A stretch of 64,000 nucleotides of DNA from JALYLC01 sp963743275 (GTDB lineage Bacteria; Actinomycetota; Thermoleophilia; Gaiellales; JALYLC01), in assembly GCA_963743275.1 (NCBI GenBank), contig CAVUPB010000002.1, forward strand, positions 124,001-188,000, given 5' to 3'. Position numbers and translations under genes: made by a program. The notes beneath the pieces were generated by a model. The model made no database searches and was not told where the DNA came from. It saw only the letters and a list, made by a program, of their open reading frames with translations. Of the stretch, positions 17,232-25,545 are shown piece after piece. The first letter of the stretch is position 1. Every line of letters starts with the position of its first letter.

Positions 17232-18277
17232 CCGTGCGCCTCGCGCTGCTCGGCGGCGACGTCGCGCTCGACGGTGAGCTGCGCGTTGCGCTGGCGTCCC
17301 TGCCGGAGGCCGCGCTGCTCGCGCCCGCGCATTCGGCCGACGCGGATGTGCTGCTCGCAGCCGACTCGTCCATGGCTGCCGCGGCCGACCTCGTGCGGGG
17401 CGAGCGCTCCCGCCGCTCCGATGCGCGCGTCCTCTTGATCTCGGCGGCCGGATCGGCCGACGCGCTGCGGCAGGCGCTCGATTGCGGAGCCGTCGGCGTG
17501 ATCGAGCGTCCGCTCGACGCGGCGGGGCTCCGGCATGCGCTCGCTGCGGCTGGCTGCTTCGACGTCTCGCTCGTGGCCCGCCCGCCCGATCAGGAGGGCC
17601 ATGTCGCCTTGCTCGGCGCCGGCGGCGGCATGGGGACGACGACGTGCGCCGTCGCACTGGCAACCGGGCGCGACCGCACGTTCGTGCTCGACCTCGCGCT
17701 CGCCATGGGCGATGCCGCCGACGTCGCGGGCGCGCACGTGACGATCCCGGACGCCCTCCTGCGCATCGGCTGCGGGCCGGTGACCGCGCCGGCGGAGCTT
17801 GCGGCGGGACTCGCGGTCGCCCACGGCTGTCGCGTCCTTCCAGCGCCGCCGCTGCCCGAGCATGCCGACCTGATCGACGAGCACGGCATCGCGCGCATCC
17901 TCGACCTCGCCGTCGCGAGCGGAATGCGGGCGATCGTCGACTGCGGCTCGCGCGTGGGCGTCGAGACGATTCCCGCGCTCGAGCGCGCGAGCGTGATCGC
18001 AATCGTCGCGTCGGCCGACGCGCGCGGCGCACGCGGGGCCCGGCGCGTGTCGCTGCTGCTCGCTCGGCTCGGTCTCGCCGGCCGTGCGCCGGGCCTCGTC
18101 GTCACGCATGCCCGCAACGCGCGCATCGCCCAGGCCACGGCGACCCAGGCGGGATTGCCGTTGCTCGCAGCCGTAAGGCCGGACGCGCGCGTGCCGCGCG
18201 CTCGCGAGCGCGGGGAGGCGCCGCCCGTGTCGGCGTTCACGGCGCTCGCGCCGCTCGCCGATCCGCCGGCCGCATGA
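17228..18277 (+). CDS. tadZ: TadZ/CpaE-like MinD/ParA-family protein with degenerate P-loop
   Basis: This 349-residue protein has a receiver-like N-terminal domain of about 115 residues (ARVLLISAAGSADALRQAL) and a MinD/ParA-fold C-terminal domain. TadZ/CpaE localises the pilus machine at the membrane. The nucleotide loop reads LGAGGGMGTTTCAVALA. Compared with KGGxGKTT of MinD, both the signature lysine and the P-loop lysine are missing. A threonine at the second position is common in CpaE relatives, but loss of the first is less so. Downstream, VLDLALAMGDAADVAG corresponds to the DLDLxxGD switch segment. ATP binding may be weak. It lies between the SAF gene and cpaF with 4-base overlaps. Confidence 0.85.
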   Translation: MTVRLALLGGDVALDGELRVALASLPEAALLAPAHSADADVLLAADSSMAAAADLVRGERSRRSDARVLLISAAGSADALRQALDCGAVGVIERPLDAAGLRHALAAAGCFDVSLVARPPDQEGHVALLGAGGGMGTTTCAVALATGRDRTFVLDLALAMGDAADVAGAHVTIPDALLRIGCGPVTAPAELAAGLAVAHGCRVLPAPPLPEHADLIDEHGIARILDLAVASGMRAIVDCGSRVGVETIPALERASVIAIVASADARGARGARRVSLLLARLGLAGRAPGLVVTHARNARIAQATATQAGLPLLAAVRPDARVPRARERGEAPPVSAFTALAPLADPPAA

Positions 18278-19311
18278 GTCTCTGGGAGCGGGCCCAGCTC
18301 GGCGCCGCAGCGGCGCTCGAGGCGCCGGGCGCTGTTCCGGCGTCAGTGTCGCGACCCGATCCCCTGGCCGCGCTGCTCGGCGATCCGGGCGTGACGGAGG
18401 TGATCGTCAACGGCCCCGCCGACGTCTGGGTCGAGCGCCGGGGACGCCTCCAGCGCGTGTCGCTGCGATTCGACGACGCGGGCGCGCTGCGCGATGCGTG
18501 CGTGCGCCTCGCGGCCCGCGCCGGCCGCCGCCTCGACGATGCGCAGCCGATGGTCGACGCGCGCCTGGCCGACGGCTCGCGTCTCAATGTCGTCCTGCCG
18601 CCGCTCGCGCCGGACGGCCCGCTGCTGACGCTGCGCCGCTTCGCTCCGCGCCCGTTCACGCTCGCCGAGCTCGTCGAGCTCGGCTCGCTCACGGGCGCCG
18701 ACGCGGCGTTGCTCGACAGCTGCGTCCGCGCGCGGCTGGCGGTCGTGATCAGCGGCGGGACGTCGAGCGGCAAGACGTCGCTGCTCGGCGCGCTCGCGGC
18801 GCGCATCGACGCCGCCGAGCGCATCGTCACGGTCGAGGATGCCGCCGAGCTGCGGATCGACAGGCCGCACGTGGCGCGCCTCGAGGCGCGCGGCGCAAGC
18901 CTCGAGGGGAGTGGAGAGGTCGGCATCCGCGAGCTCGTGCGCAACGCGCTGCGGATGCGACCGGACCGCCTCGTGGTCGGCGAGGTGCGGGGCGGCGAGG
19001 CGCTCGACATGCTCCAGGCGATGACGACGGGGCACGACGGCTCGCTCACGACGGTGCACGCCAAGAGCCCGGGCGACGCGCTCAGGAGGATCGAGCTGCT
19101 CGCGCTCATGGCAGGGCTCGAGCTTCCCCATGCCGCGGTGCGCGAGCAGGTCGCCGCGGCCTTCGACGTCGTGGTGCAGGTCGTGCGGCGCAGTCGCGAC
19201 GGAGAGCGGCGGCTCGTGTCGATCTCGAGCGTCGAGCGTGAGGGCCGGGAGTGGCGGATCGGGCCACGCGCCGCGGTCGAGCAGCGCTGCGCCGAGAGTG
19301 GAGCGTCATGA
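18274..19311 (+). CDS. cpaF: CpaF/TadA secretion ATPase
   Basis: This 345-residue protein belongs to the GspE/VirB11 superfamily. The N-terminal domain has VTEVIVNGPADVWVERRGRL. The Walker A is ISGGTSSGKTSLL (about residues 159-171), the Asp box region is IVTVEDAAELRI, and Walker B RPDRLVVGEVRGGEALDML is followed by the His box TGHDGSLTTVHAKS. It powers extension and possibly retraction of the Tad/Flp pilus at the inner face of the membrane. It lacks the long N-terminal extension of some CpaF proteins. It overlaps tadZ and tadB by ATGA. Confidence 0.94.
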   Translation: MSLWERAQLGAAAALEAPGAVPASVSRPDPLAALLGDPGVTEVIVNGPADVWVERRGRLQRVSLRFDDAGALRDACVRLAARAGRRLDDAQPMVDARLADGSRLNVVLPPLAPDGPLLTLRRFAPRPFTLAELVELGSLTGADAALLDSCVRARLAVVISGGTSSGKTSLLGALAARIDAAERIVTVEDAAELRIDRPHVARLEARGASLEGSGEVGIRELVRNALRMRPDRLVVGEVRGGEALDMLQAMTTGHDGSLTTVHAKSPGDALRRIELLALMAGLELPHAAVREQVAAAFDVVVQVVRRSRDGERRLVSISSVEREGREWRIGPRAAVEQRCAESGAS

Positions 19312-19940
19312 TCCTCATGCTGGCCTTCGCCGCCGCCGTGTTCGCCATCGCGAGCATTGCGGGCGCCGAGCGCATGGCGGAAGCGGTCGCGCGGCGCGTG
19401 CGCGCCGTCCGGAGCGAGCGCGCGCTCGAGCGGGAGCTTCCCGATGCGCTGCGCCGGGTCGCGGCCGAGCTGGGCGCCGGTCGCACGGCCGACCGCGCGC
19501 TCGTGGCGGCGGCCGCCGCCGGCGGCGAGGCCGGTGCGGCGTTCGCGCTCGCCGGACGGCGTGCCGCCGCGGGCGAGGACATCGCCGCGGCGCTCGCGAG
19601 CGCGCTCGGCGAGCGCGCGCGGTTCGCAGCGGCGGCGGTCTCGCTGCAGCTGCGCGCTGGAGGCGACCTCCCGGCCCTGCTGCGCTCGCTGGCACGCCGT
19701 CTCGACGAGCGCCGCGGCGTCAACGCCGAGATCCGGGCACTCACCGCGCAGGCGCGTCTGTCGGCGCGCGTCGTCCCGCTGCTTCCGGTCGTGGGGCTGG
19801 CGCTCGCGGCCCTGCTCGACGCCGGCGCGGTACGCCTGCTGTTGACGACCGCACCCGGTCTCGCGATCGTCGCGGTCGCCGCGGTGCTCGATCTTGCCGG
19901 ACTCCTGGCGATACGCGCGATCGCGCGGGGCATCGGCTGA
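19308..19940 (+). CDS. tadB: TadB-like type II secretion F-domain protein
   Basis: This 210-residue integral membrane protein has an N-terminal hydrophobic segment, then the T2SSF domain (ELPDALRRVAAELGAGRTAD and SLQLRAGGDLPALLRSLA) and two C-terminal membrane helices (RVVPLLPVVGLALAALL; APGLAIVAVAAVLDLAGLL). TadB forms the pilus platform together with TadC. It is shorter than most TadB (about 280-320) because the N-terminal membrane part is reduced. ATGA overlap with cpaF. The stop TGA 19938-19940 overlaps the presumed start of tadC. Confidence 0.85.
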   Translation: MILMLAFAAAVFAIASIAGAERMAEAVARRVRAVRSERALERELPDALRRVAAELGAGRTADRALVAAAAAGGEAGAAFALAGRRAAAGEDIAAALASALGERARFAAAAVSLQLRAGGDLPALLRSLARRLDERRGVNAEIRALTAQARLSARVVPLLPVVGLALAALLDAGAVRLLLTTAPGLAIVAVAAVLDLAGLLAIRAIARGIG

Positions 19941-20590
19941 GCGCCGCGCTCGCCGCCCTGGCCGCGGTCATCGCGCTCGCAGCGCTCCGGCCGCGCGCGC
20001 ACAGCCTGCTCGCGCTGTGCGCCGCGGCGGCCTGCGCGGTGACGTGGCACGCGCTCGGCGGCTCTGCGGCCGTCGCCGAAGGCGCCGCAGCCGGCGCCGT
20101 CCTGCTCGCCCTGCGGCGGCGCTCCGTCGTCGCGCGTGCGCGCAAGGACGGTGCTCTCGCGGCGGCGCTGCCCGACGCGCTCGATCTGCTCGCAGCCTGT
20201 GTCGAGGGCGGTGCGACGCTGGACCACGCGCTCGCCACGGTGTCGACGCATGTCGACGGGCCGCTCGGCCCGCGCTTCGCCGCGTGCGCCGCGCAGCTGC
20301 GATCCACGCGTTCGCGTCGCGAAGTGCTGCGTTCGCTCGGCGGCGAGTCCGTGCGCGCCCTGGATCGCGCCGGCCACGCGCTCGCAGCCGCGGACGAGCT
20401 CGGCTCGCCGCTCGCCGTGACGCTGACCGAGCAGGCCGCGATGCAGCGCGAGCTCGCACGGCTCGGGGTCCGCGAGCGCGCGGCTGCGGCCGGGCCCAAG
20501 ATCGCGCTCGTGGTTGCGGTGACGCTCGTCCCCTCGGCGCTCGTACTCGTGCTCGGCTCGCAGGCGCTCTCCCTGCTGGCCGGGGTCTAG
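19937..20590 (+). CDS. tadC: TadC-like type II secretion F-domain protein (non-canonical CTG start)
   Basis: This protein of about 217 residues has two N-terminal hydrophobic segments (SAALAALAAVIALAALRP; SLLALCAAAACAVTW), the T2SSF core (ALPDALDLLAACVEGGATLD and LTEQAAMQRELARLGV) and a C-terminal helix (IALVVAVTLVPSALVLVLG). It pairs with TadB in the pilus platform. No ATG, GTG or TTG is available at the natural start. The frame reaches the tadB stop as CTGA (CTG 19937-19939), mirroring the ATGA/GTGA junctions of the rest of the operon, so CTG may be the start. The next GTG (about 20039) would delete most of the N-terminal membrane part. An indel in the sequence is the alternative. Confidence 0.72.
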   Translation: MSAALAALAAVIALAALRPRAHSLLALCAAAACAVTWHALGGSAAVAEGAAAGAVLLALRRRSVVARARKDGALAAALPDALDLLAACVEGGATLDHALATVSTHVDGPLGPRFAACAAQLRSTRSRREVLRSLGGESVRALDRAGHALAAADELGSPLAVTLTEQAAMQRELARLGVRERAAAAGPKIALVVAVTLVPSALVLVLGSQALSLLAGV

Positions 20591-20877
20591 GGCTTTTCGC
20601 CGAAGCGGCGCCCGCGCACGACGTGCGTCTGCCCGCCGCTGCGCAGCTGCACGTCGACGACGTCGCCCTTGTTGTAGACGCCGATGCCGAGCGAGAGCAG
20701 CACCTTGCCGATGCCGGAGACCGAGGTGCGGCGACGCACGGGCGTCGCCAGGTGGATGCGGTCGGCCAGCACCTCGTAGTCCTGACCGGCCGTCAGCGGC
20801 ACGCCGTTGACGAACACGCCGAGGACATCCGCGCCCTGCGGGTACGCGAGCTCGTCGTATGTCTCCAGTTCGGCCAC
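20587..20877 (-). CDS. Small hypothetical protein
   Basis: This 96-residue protein is beta-rich and contains VLGVFVNGVPLTAGQDYEVL, a pattern like a small beta-sandwich in which a glycine-Asp-Tyr turn precedes a strand, and later SLGIGVYNKGDVVDVQLRSG. No signal peptide, membrane helix or known family. Its stop overlaps that of tadC by three bases, so the two genes converge. Start ATG 20877-20875 gives MAELETYDELAYP. It is divergently placed, 56 bases from the thioredoxin-like gene. Confidence 0.6.
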   Translation of the reverse strand: MAELETYDELAYPQGADVLGVFVNGVPLTAGQDYEVLADRIHLATPVRRRTSVSGIGKVLLSLGIGVYNKGDVVDVQLRSGGQTHVVRGRRFGEKP

Positions 20878-20933
20878 CGAACACGATCGTACCCGCGACT
20901 CGCGCAGCGGACGTCTTCTAGGCTGCGGCGTGA

Positions 20934-21683
20934 ATGGCGATCGACGTCGACGAGGCGGGATTCGAGCAGGCGGTCATCGAGCGCTCGCGCAGCGTTCCGG
21001 TGCTCGTCGACTTCTGGGCCGAGTGGTGCGGGCCGTGCCACCGCCTCGCGCCCGTGATCGAGAGCGCCGTCGCCGCCACCGGTGGTGCCGTCGAGCTCGT
21101 CAAGATCGACATCGAGGCCAACCCGAACATCGCGCGCCGCTACGGCATCCAGGGCATCCCGAACGTCAAGGCGTTCCGCGACGGCGAGCTCGTGGACGAG
21201 TTCACGGGCGCACAGCCCCCGGCGGTCGTCCAGCGCTTCGTCGAGGGCCTCGTGCCCAAGGCCTCCGACGCCCTGCTCGCGGCCGGGGACGAGCCGTCGC
21301 TGCGCGAGGCGATCGCGCTCGATCCCGCGCGCGCCGACGTGCGCGTCCAGCTCGCGCGCATCCTCCTGGCCGACGGCCGCGAGGACGAGGCGCTCGAGCT
21401 CGTGCGGCCCGTGCAGCACGATCGGGAGGCCGACGGCCTGCTCGCGCGCAGCGAGCTCACGCTCGACGCCGACGCGCCGGCAATCGCCCGCCTCGGCCTC
21501 GAGGCGCTCGCGCGCGGCGAGTTCGAAGCCGGGCTGCGCGCCCTGCTCGAGGCGATCACGGAGTCGGCCGGCGACACGCGCGATCGCATCCGGCGCGTCA
21601 TGATCGGGACGTTCGCCGAGCTCGGCGACGCCGATCCGCTCGCGATCGCGATCCGCAAGCGCCTCGCCGCCGCGCTCTACTAG
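20934..21683 (+). CDS. Thioredoxin domain protein with TPR-like C-terminus (YbbN/CnoX-like)
   Basis: This 249-residue protein has an N-terminal thioredoxin fold with the active site WCGPC at residues 31-35 and the cis-Pro region GIQGIPNVKAF. A helical TPR-like C-terminal half (about 115-249) is rich in paired helices such as VRVQLARILLADGREDEALE. This order is that of YbbN/CnoX, a holdase chaperone and redox-protecting partner of GroEL and DnaK. E. coli CnoX lacks the full CxxC, whereas this one keeps it, so oxidoreductase activity is likely. The C-terminal LAAALY is typical of actinobacterial members. The ATG gives a normal thioredoxin start. Confidence 0.88.
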   Translation: MAIDVDEAGFEQAVIERSRSVPVLVDFWAEWCGPCHRLAPVIESAVAATGGAVELVKIDIEANPNIARRYGIQGIPNVKAFRDGELVDEFTGAQPPAVVQRFVEGLVPKASDALLAAGDEPSLREAIALDPARADVRVQLARILLADGREDEALELVRPVQHDREADGLLARSELTLDADAPAIARLGLEALARGEFEAGLRALLEAITESAGDTRDRIRRVMIGTFAELGDADPLAIAIRKRLAAALY

Positions 21684-21742
21684 CGCCCGCGGCGGCCGCC
21701 GGTGGTGAATTCTCACCACTCCGCGACGAATACACGGGATCT

Positions 21743-23212
21743 ATGCGCGACACTACGACCTTCGTGGACGCAGGCCCCGTCACCCTCGACGCGCCGACCG
21801 CCCATTTCGACCTGCTCGCGATCGGAGCCGGCCCCGCGGGTCAGAAGGCGGCGATCCAGGCCTCCAAGCTCGGCAAGCGCGCGGCCATCGTCGAGGGCGA
21901 GCAGCTCGGCGGCTGCAGCGTCTTCAGCGGCACGATCCCCTCGAAGACCCTGCGCGAGGCGGTGCTCTACCTGACCGGGTTCAGCCAGCGCGCGATCTAC
22001 GGGCAGAGCTACCGCGTCAAGGACGACATCACGATGGACGACCTCCGCACGCGCGCGGCGGGCGTCAGCCAGCGCGAGACCGACGTCATCCGCGACCAGC
22101 TCGCGCGCAACCGGGTGACCGTCTTCGACGGCGTCGCAAGCTTCGTCGACAACGACACCGTCGTGATCACGGCCTCCGACGGCCGCCGCCAGGTCGTCGA
22201 CGCCGACCGCATCGTGGTCGCGACCGGGAGCCGGCCCAACCGGCCCGCCGCGATCGAGTTCGACGAGGTGTCGATCCTCGACTCCGACGGCATCCTCAAG
22301 CTCGAGCGCATCCCGCAGTCGCTCGTGGTCGTCGGCGCCGGCGTGATCGGCCTCGAGTACGCGTCGATGTTCGCGGCCGTCGGCACCAAGGTCACGGTCG
22401 TCGACGCGCGCCGCGAGCTGCTGCCGTTCTGCGACTCCGAGATCGTGCGCGCCCTGCAGCTCTCGCTGCGCGACCTCGGCGTGGTCTTCCGCCTCGGCGA
22501 GACGGTCGAGGCCGTCGAGCGCCACGAGAGCGGTGCGCTGATCATGCTCAAGAGCGGCAAGCGGATCGCGGGGGAGACCGTGCTCTACTCGGCCGGGCGC
22601 CGCGGCGCGACCGCGGACCTCGGCCTCGAGCGCATCGGCGTCGAGACGGACGAGCGCGGGCAGATCCAGGTCGACGAGTCCTACCGCACGAGCGTCGAGG
22701 GCATCTACGCGGTCGGCGACGTGATCGGCTTCCCGGCGCTCGCGGCGACCGCGATGGAGCAGGGCCGCATCGCCTCGCTGTCGGCGCTCGGGCGCCCGGC
22801 CGGCGTCATGGACGCGCTCCTGCCGATCGGCATCTACTCGATCCCCGAGATCTCGTTCGTGGGCAAGACCGAGGAGGAGCTGACCGACGCCGGCGTGCCC
22901 TACGAGGTCGGCGTCTCGCGCTACCGCGAGCTCGCGCGCGGCCAGATCCTGGGCGACAGCCACGGCATGCTCAAGCTGCTCGTGTCGCTCGACGACCGCC
23001 AGCTGCTCGGCGTGCACATCCTCGGCACCGGCGCCACCGAGCTCGTGCACATCGGGCAGGTCGCGATGGGGAGCGGCGCGACGGTCGACCAGCTCGTCGG
23101 CACGGTCTTCAACTACCCGACGCTGGCCGAGGCCTACAAGGTCGCGGCGCTCGACGCCCAGAACCGGCTGCAGGCGCTGAGCGACGTCGGCCCGCTGCGC
23201 TCGGCGACCTAG
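21743..23212 (+). CDS. sthA: Soluble pyridine nucleotide transhydrogenase (SthA-like flavoprotein)
   Basis: This 489-residue protein has FAD-binding IGAGPAGQKAAIQAS, NAD(P)-binding VVVGAGVIGLEYASMF and the second FAD motif IYAVGDVIGFPALA, in the order of dihydrolipoamide dehydrogenase relatives. The disulfide site reads GGCSVFSGTIPSKTLREAV. Both positions of the redox Cys pair are replaced (S59 and T64), with a lone Cys at 58. TIPSKTLREAV is the signature of SthA, which moves hydride between NADH and NADP without a disulfide. The dimerisation domain has YSIPEISFVGKTEEEL, and the usual His-Glu pair near the C-terminus is not visible in dehydrogenase form. ATG 21743 was chosen as the first in the frame. 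Confidence 0.88.
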   Translation: MRDTTTFVDAGPVTLDAPTAHFDLLAIGAGPAGQKAAIQASKLGKRAAIVEGEQLGGCSVFSGTIPSKTLREAVLYLTGFSQRAIYGQSYRVKDDITMDDLRTRAAGVSQRETDVIRDQLARNRVTVFDGVASFVDNDTVVITASDGRRQVVDADRIVVATGSRPNRPAAIEFDEVSILDSDGILKLERIPQSLVVVGAGVIGLEYASMFAAVGTKVTVVDARRELLPFCDSEIVRALQLSLRDLGVVFRLGETVEAVERHESGALIMLKSGKRIAGETVLYSAGRRGATADLGLERIGVETDERGQIQVDESYRTSVEGIYAVGDVIGFPALAATAMEQGRIASLSALGRPAGVMDALLPIGIYSIPEISFVGKTEEELTDAGVPYEVGVSRYRELARGQILGDSHGMLKLLVSLDDRQLLGVHILGTGATELVHIGQVAMGSGATVDQLVGTVFNYPTLAEAYKVAALDAQNRLQALSDVGPLRSAT

Positions 23213-24018
23213 GCGGCGTCGAGGAACGCGGCGATCACGGGATCGACGAGATCGGGCCGCGTCAGCGGCGCCATGTGCCCGCCTTCGGCGATCGTGTGGA
23301 ACGACCACTCCGGGCAGGCCTCGGCGAGCAGCTCGGCGATCTCGCGCAGCGGGCGGCGGGCCGAGGCGTCGCTCATCACGAGCGTCCGGCACGCGAGCGC
23401 CGCGACGTGCTCGATCGTCGTCTCCTCGTCCATGACCGTGTCCCACTCGTGGAAGTTCGGCGGCAGCGCCTCGGCGAACGCGGCGCGGCGCTTCTCGGGC
23501 ATCGCGTCCCAGGCGCCGTCGCCGATCCAGTAGTCGGCGAAGCGCGCCGCGACGGCCTCCCAGTCGCCGAGCGCGCCGAAGCACTTGACGTGGTCGCGCA
23601 GATCGCGCAGCTCGAGGAACGCCGGCATGCGGCCGGCCTGCCGCAGCAGGTAGGCGGGGTTCGGCTCGACCAGCACGAGGTTGCCGAGGCGCGGGCCGAG
23701 CAGCGTCGCGGCCTTGAGCGCGACCGTCGCGCCGAATGAGTGCCCGACGAGATCGACGCGGTCGCCGAGGTCGTCGCAGACCGCGAGCACCAGCTGGGCC
23801 TGCGCGTAGAGCGACTGCGGCGTCCCGGCCGGCCAGGGCGTCGTCTCGCCATAGCCGTAGAGGTTGGGCGCGCGCACGCGGTAGCGGTCGCACAGCGCCT
23901 CGGTCAGGCCGCGCCACTGGCGGTTGCCGCTGACCGAGCTGTGGACCAGGACGACCGGACGGCCCTGGCCGTCGTCGCTGTGCTCGATCGTCATCCCTCC
24001 CCTCACAAGCACCGGCAT
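23209..24018 (-). CDS. Alpha/beta hydrolase
   Basis: This 269-residue protein has the alpha/beta-hydrolase order: oxyanion region VVLVHSSVSGNRQW, nucleophile elbow VGHSFG (Ser94), and catalytic His in AEGGHMAPLTRPDLV near the end. The acid is probably the Asp in TLVMSDASARRPL. The substrate is not identifiable. The start at ATG 24018-24016 is decided by AAGGAGGG six bases upstream; the internal ATG at 23994 has a purine run too close to it. It converges on sthA (4-base overlap of 3' ends) and is divergent from mraZ. Confidence 0.85.
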   Translation of the reverse strand: MPVLVRGGMTIEHSDDGQGRPVVLVHSSVSGNRQWRGLTEALCDRYRVRAPNLYGYGETTPWPAGTPQSLYAQAQLVLAVCDDLGDRVDLVGHSFGATVALKAATLLGPRLGNLVLVEPNPAYLLRQAGRMPAFLELRDLRDHVKCFGALGDWEAVAARFADYWIGDGAWDAMPEKRRAAFAEALPPNFHEWDTVMDEETTIEHVAALACRTLVMSDASARRPLREIAELLAEACPEWSFHTIAEGGHMAPLTRPDLVDPVIAAFLDAA

Positions 24019-24099
24019 GCCGGGCCCTCCTTCGCGTCCCCTGCCGCGCAGGGTACGGGGCGCGCAGGTGGGGCGGATTGCGTATCGCGGTGTTGCAAT

Positions 24100-24134
24100 G
24101 TGGGGTGCAGTGGGGTAAAGTGGTGCGCACTGGG
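24100..24134 (+). promoter_or_regulatory. Four 10-bp-spaced MraZ-type operator repeats
   Basis: GTGGG (24100), GTGGG (24110), GTGGT (24120) and CTGGG (24130) recur with exactly 10-bp spacing, 40 bases upstream of the mraZ start. MraZ proteins bind such (G)TGGG-N5 direct repeats in front of their own operon in E. coli and mycoplasmas. The array is therefore the probable autoregulatory site and marks the dcw promoter region. Confidence 0.8.
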
Positions 24135-24173
24135 AGATCGGGCGCCATTTTGGGGCGCGGCAAGGGGAAATGT

Positions 24174-24608
24174 GTGCTCCTCGGCGAGTTCGAGCAACGG
24201 CTGGATGACAAGAACCGGGTCACGCTTCCCGCGCGCTTGCGCGAGCACTTCGCGGACGGCGTCGTCTGCGCCCGTGGGCTCGACGGCTGCGTCTCGGTCT
24301 GGTCTCCCGCGGGCTGGGAGGCCTTCGTGAGCATGCAGGGCGACCGGCTCGACGGCTTCTCGCGCGAGGGGCGGCTGATGCAGCGCTACCTCTTCGGCGG
24401 CGCGCTGCACGGCGAGCTCGACCGCCAGGGCCGCGTGGCGCTGCCGGGGCCGCTCCTGCAGCACGCGCAGCTCAGCAAGGACATCGTCATCGCCGGCCTG
24501 CGGGACCGGCTCGAGATCTGGGACCGCGAGGCCTGGCGCCGCCAGCTCGCCGAGGTCGAAGGGAGCGCCGAGAGTGTTGCCGAACGTCTTGCCCAGTCCA
24601 AGCCCTGA
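24174..24608 (+). CDS. mraZ: Transcriptional regulator MraZ
   Basis: This 144-residue protein begins VLLGEFEQRLDDKNRVTLPARLREHF, with the second half-domain GALHGELDRQGRVALPGPLL. These are the two SpoVT/AbrB-like motifs of MraZ, which forms ring-shaped oligomers and represses or tunes the dcw operon. GTG 24174 was chosen because the family starts at this point and AAGGGG lies seven bases upstream; longer forms in the same frame would read through the operator. It overlaps rsmH by 35 bases. Confidence 0.93.
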   Translation: MLLGEFEQRLDDKNRVTLPARLREHFADGVVCARGLDGCVSVWSPAGWEAFVSMQGDRLDGFSREGRLMQRYLFGGALHGELDRQGRVALPGPLLQHAQLSKDIVIAGLRDRLEIWDREAWRRQLAEVEGSAESVAERLAQSKP

Positions 24609-25545
24609 CGCGCACGTACCGGTGCTGGCGCGCGAGGTCGGCGCGCTGCTCGACGTGCATCCCGGCGAGCTGATCGTCGACTGCACGTTCGGCGCCGGCG
24701 GCCACTCGCGCGTGCTCGCCCGCGCTCTCGAAGGCAGCGGCCAGCTCGTCGCGATCGATCGCGACCCGACGACGCAGCCGTATGTCGACGCGCTGCGTGC
24801 GACCGTGGGCACGGGCGTGCAGGTGCGGCCGATGCACGGCCCCTTCGCGACCTGCCTGCGGCGCCTGATCGACGAGGGCGCACAGGCCGGCGCCATCCTC
24901 ATGGATCTCGGCATGTCGTCGATGCAGGTCGACGCCCCGGCGCGCGGCTTCAGCTACATGCACGACGCGCCGCTCGACATGCGCATGGATCCAAGTGATG
25001 CGGTGACCGCCGCCTCGCTCGTCAACGAGTGGAGCGAGCGCGACCTCGCGCAGATCTTCCACCGCTACGGCGAGGAGCGCTTCGCGCGCCAGATCGCCCG
25101 CGCGATCGTCCAGGAGCGCGCGCGCACGCCGTTCTCCTCGACGCTGCAGCTGGTCGCGACCGTCAAGCGCGCCATTCCGACGCCCTCGCGCTTCGGCCAC
25201 GGCCATCCCGCCAAGCGCGTCTTCCAGGCGCTGCGGATCGCCGTCAACGACGAGCTCGGCCAGCTCGAGGACGGTCTCGAGAGCGCCCTCGCGCTGTGCG
25301 CGCCCGGCGGGCGCGTGGCCGTGATCGCGTTCCACTCGCTCGAGGACCGCATGGTCAAGCAGCGCTTCGTGAAGTCGGCCAAGGGCTGCATCTGCCCGCC
25401 CGACCTGCCGGTCTGCGGCTGCGGCCGCACGCCCGACTTCCGCCTCGTCACGAGCAAGGCCGTGCGGCCGAACGCCGAGGAGATCGCGGCCAATCCGCGC
25501 TCGGCCTCGGCCCGCCTGCGCGTCGTGCAGCGGGAGGTCAAATGA
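24574..25545 (+). CDS. rsmH: 16S rRNA m4C1402 methyltransferase RsmH (MraW)
   Basis: This 323-residue protein has HVPVLAREV near the start, the S-adenosylmethionine motif VDCTFGAGGHSRVLA, LMDLGMSSMQVDAPARGFSY, and the C-terminal VIAFHSLEDRMVKQRF. It N4-methylates C1402 in the ribosomal decoding centre. The CICPPDLPVCGCG segment is the Cys cluster usual in actinobacterial RsmH. The start at GTG 24574 lies inside mraZ. Second gene of the dcw operon. Confidence 0.95.
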   Translation: MLPNVLPSPSPDAHVPVLAREVGALLDVHPGELIVDCTFGAGGHSRVLARALEGSGQLVAIDRDPTTQPYVDALRATVGTGVQVRPMHGPFATCLRRLIDEGAQAGAILMDLGMSSMQVDAPARGFSYMHDAPLDMRMDPSDAVTAASLVNEWSERDLAQIFHRYGEERFARQIARAIVQERARTPFSSTLQLVATVKRAIPTPSRFGHGHPAKRVFQALRIAVNDELGQLEDGLESALALCAPGGRVAVIAFHSLEDRMVKQRFVKSAKGCICPPDLPVCGCGRTPDFRLVTSKAVRPNAEEIAANPRSASARLRVVQREVK

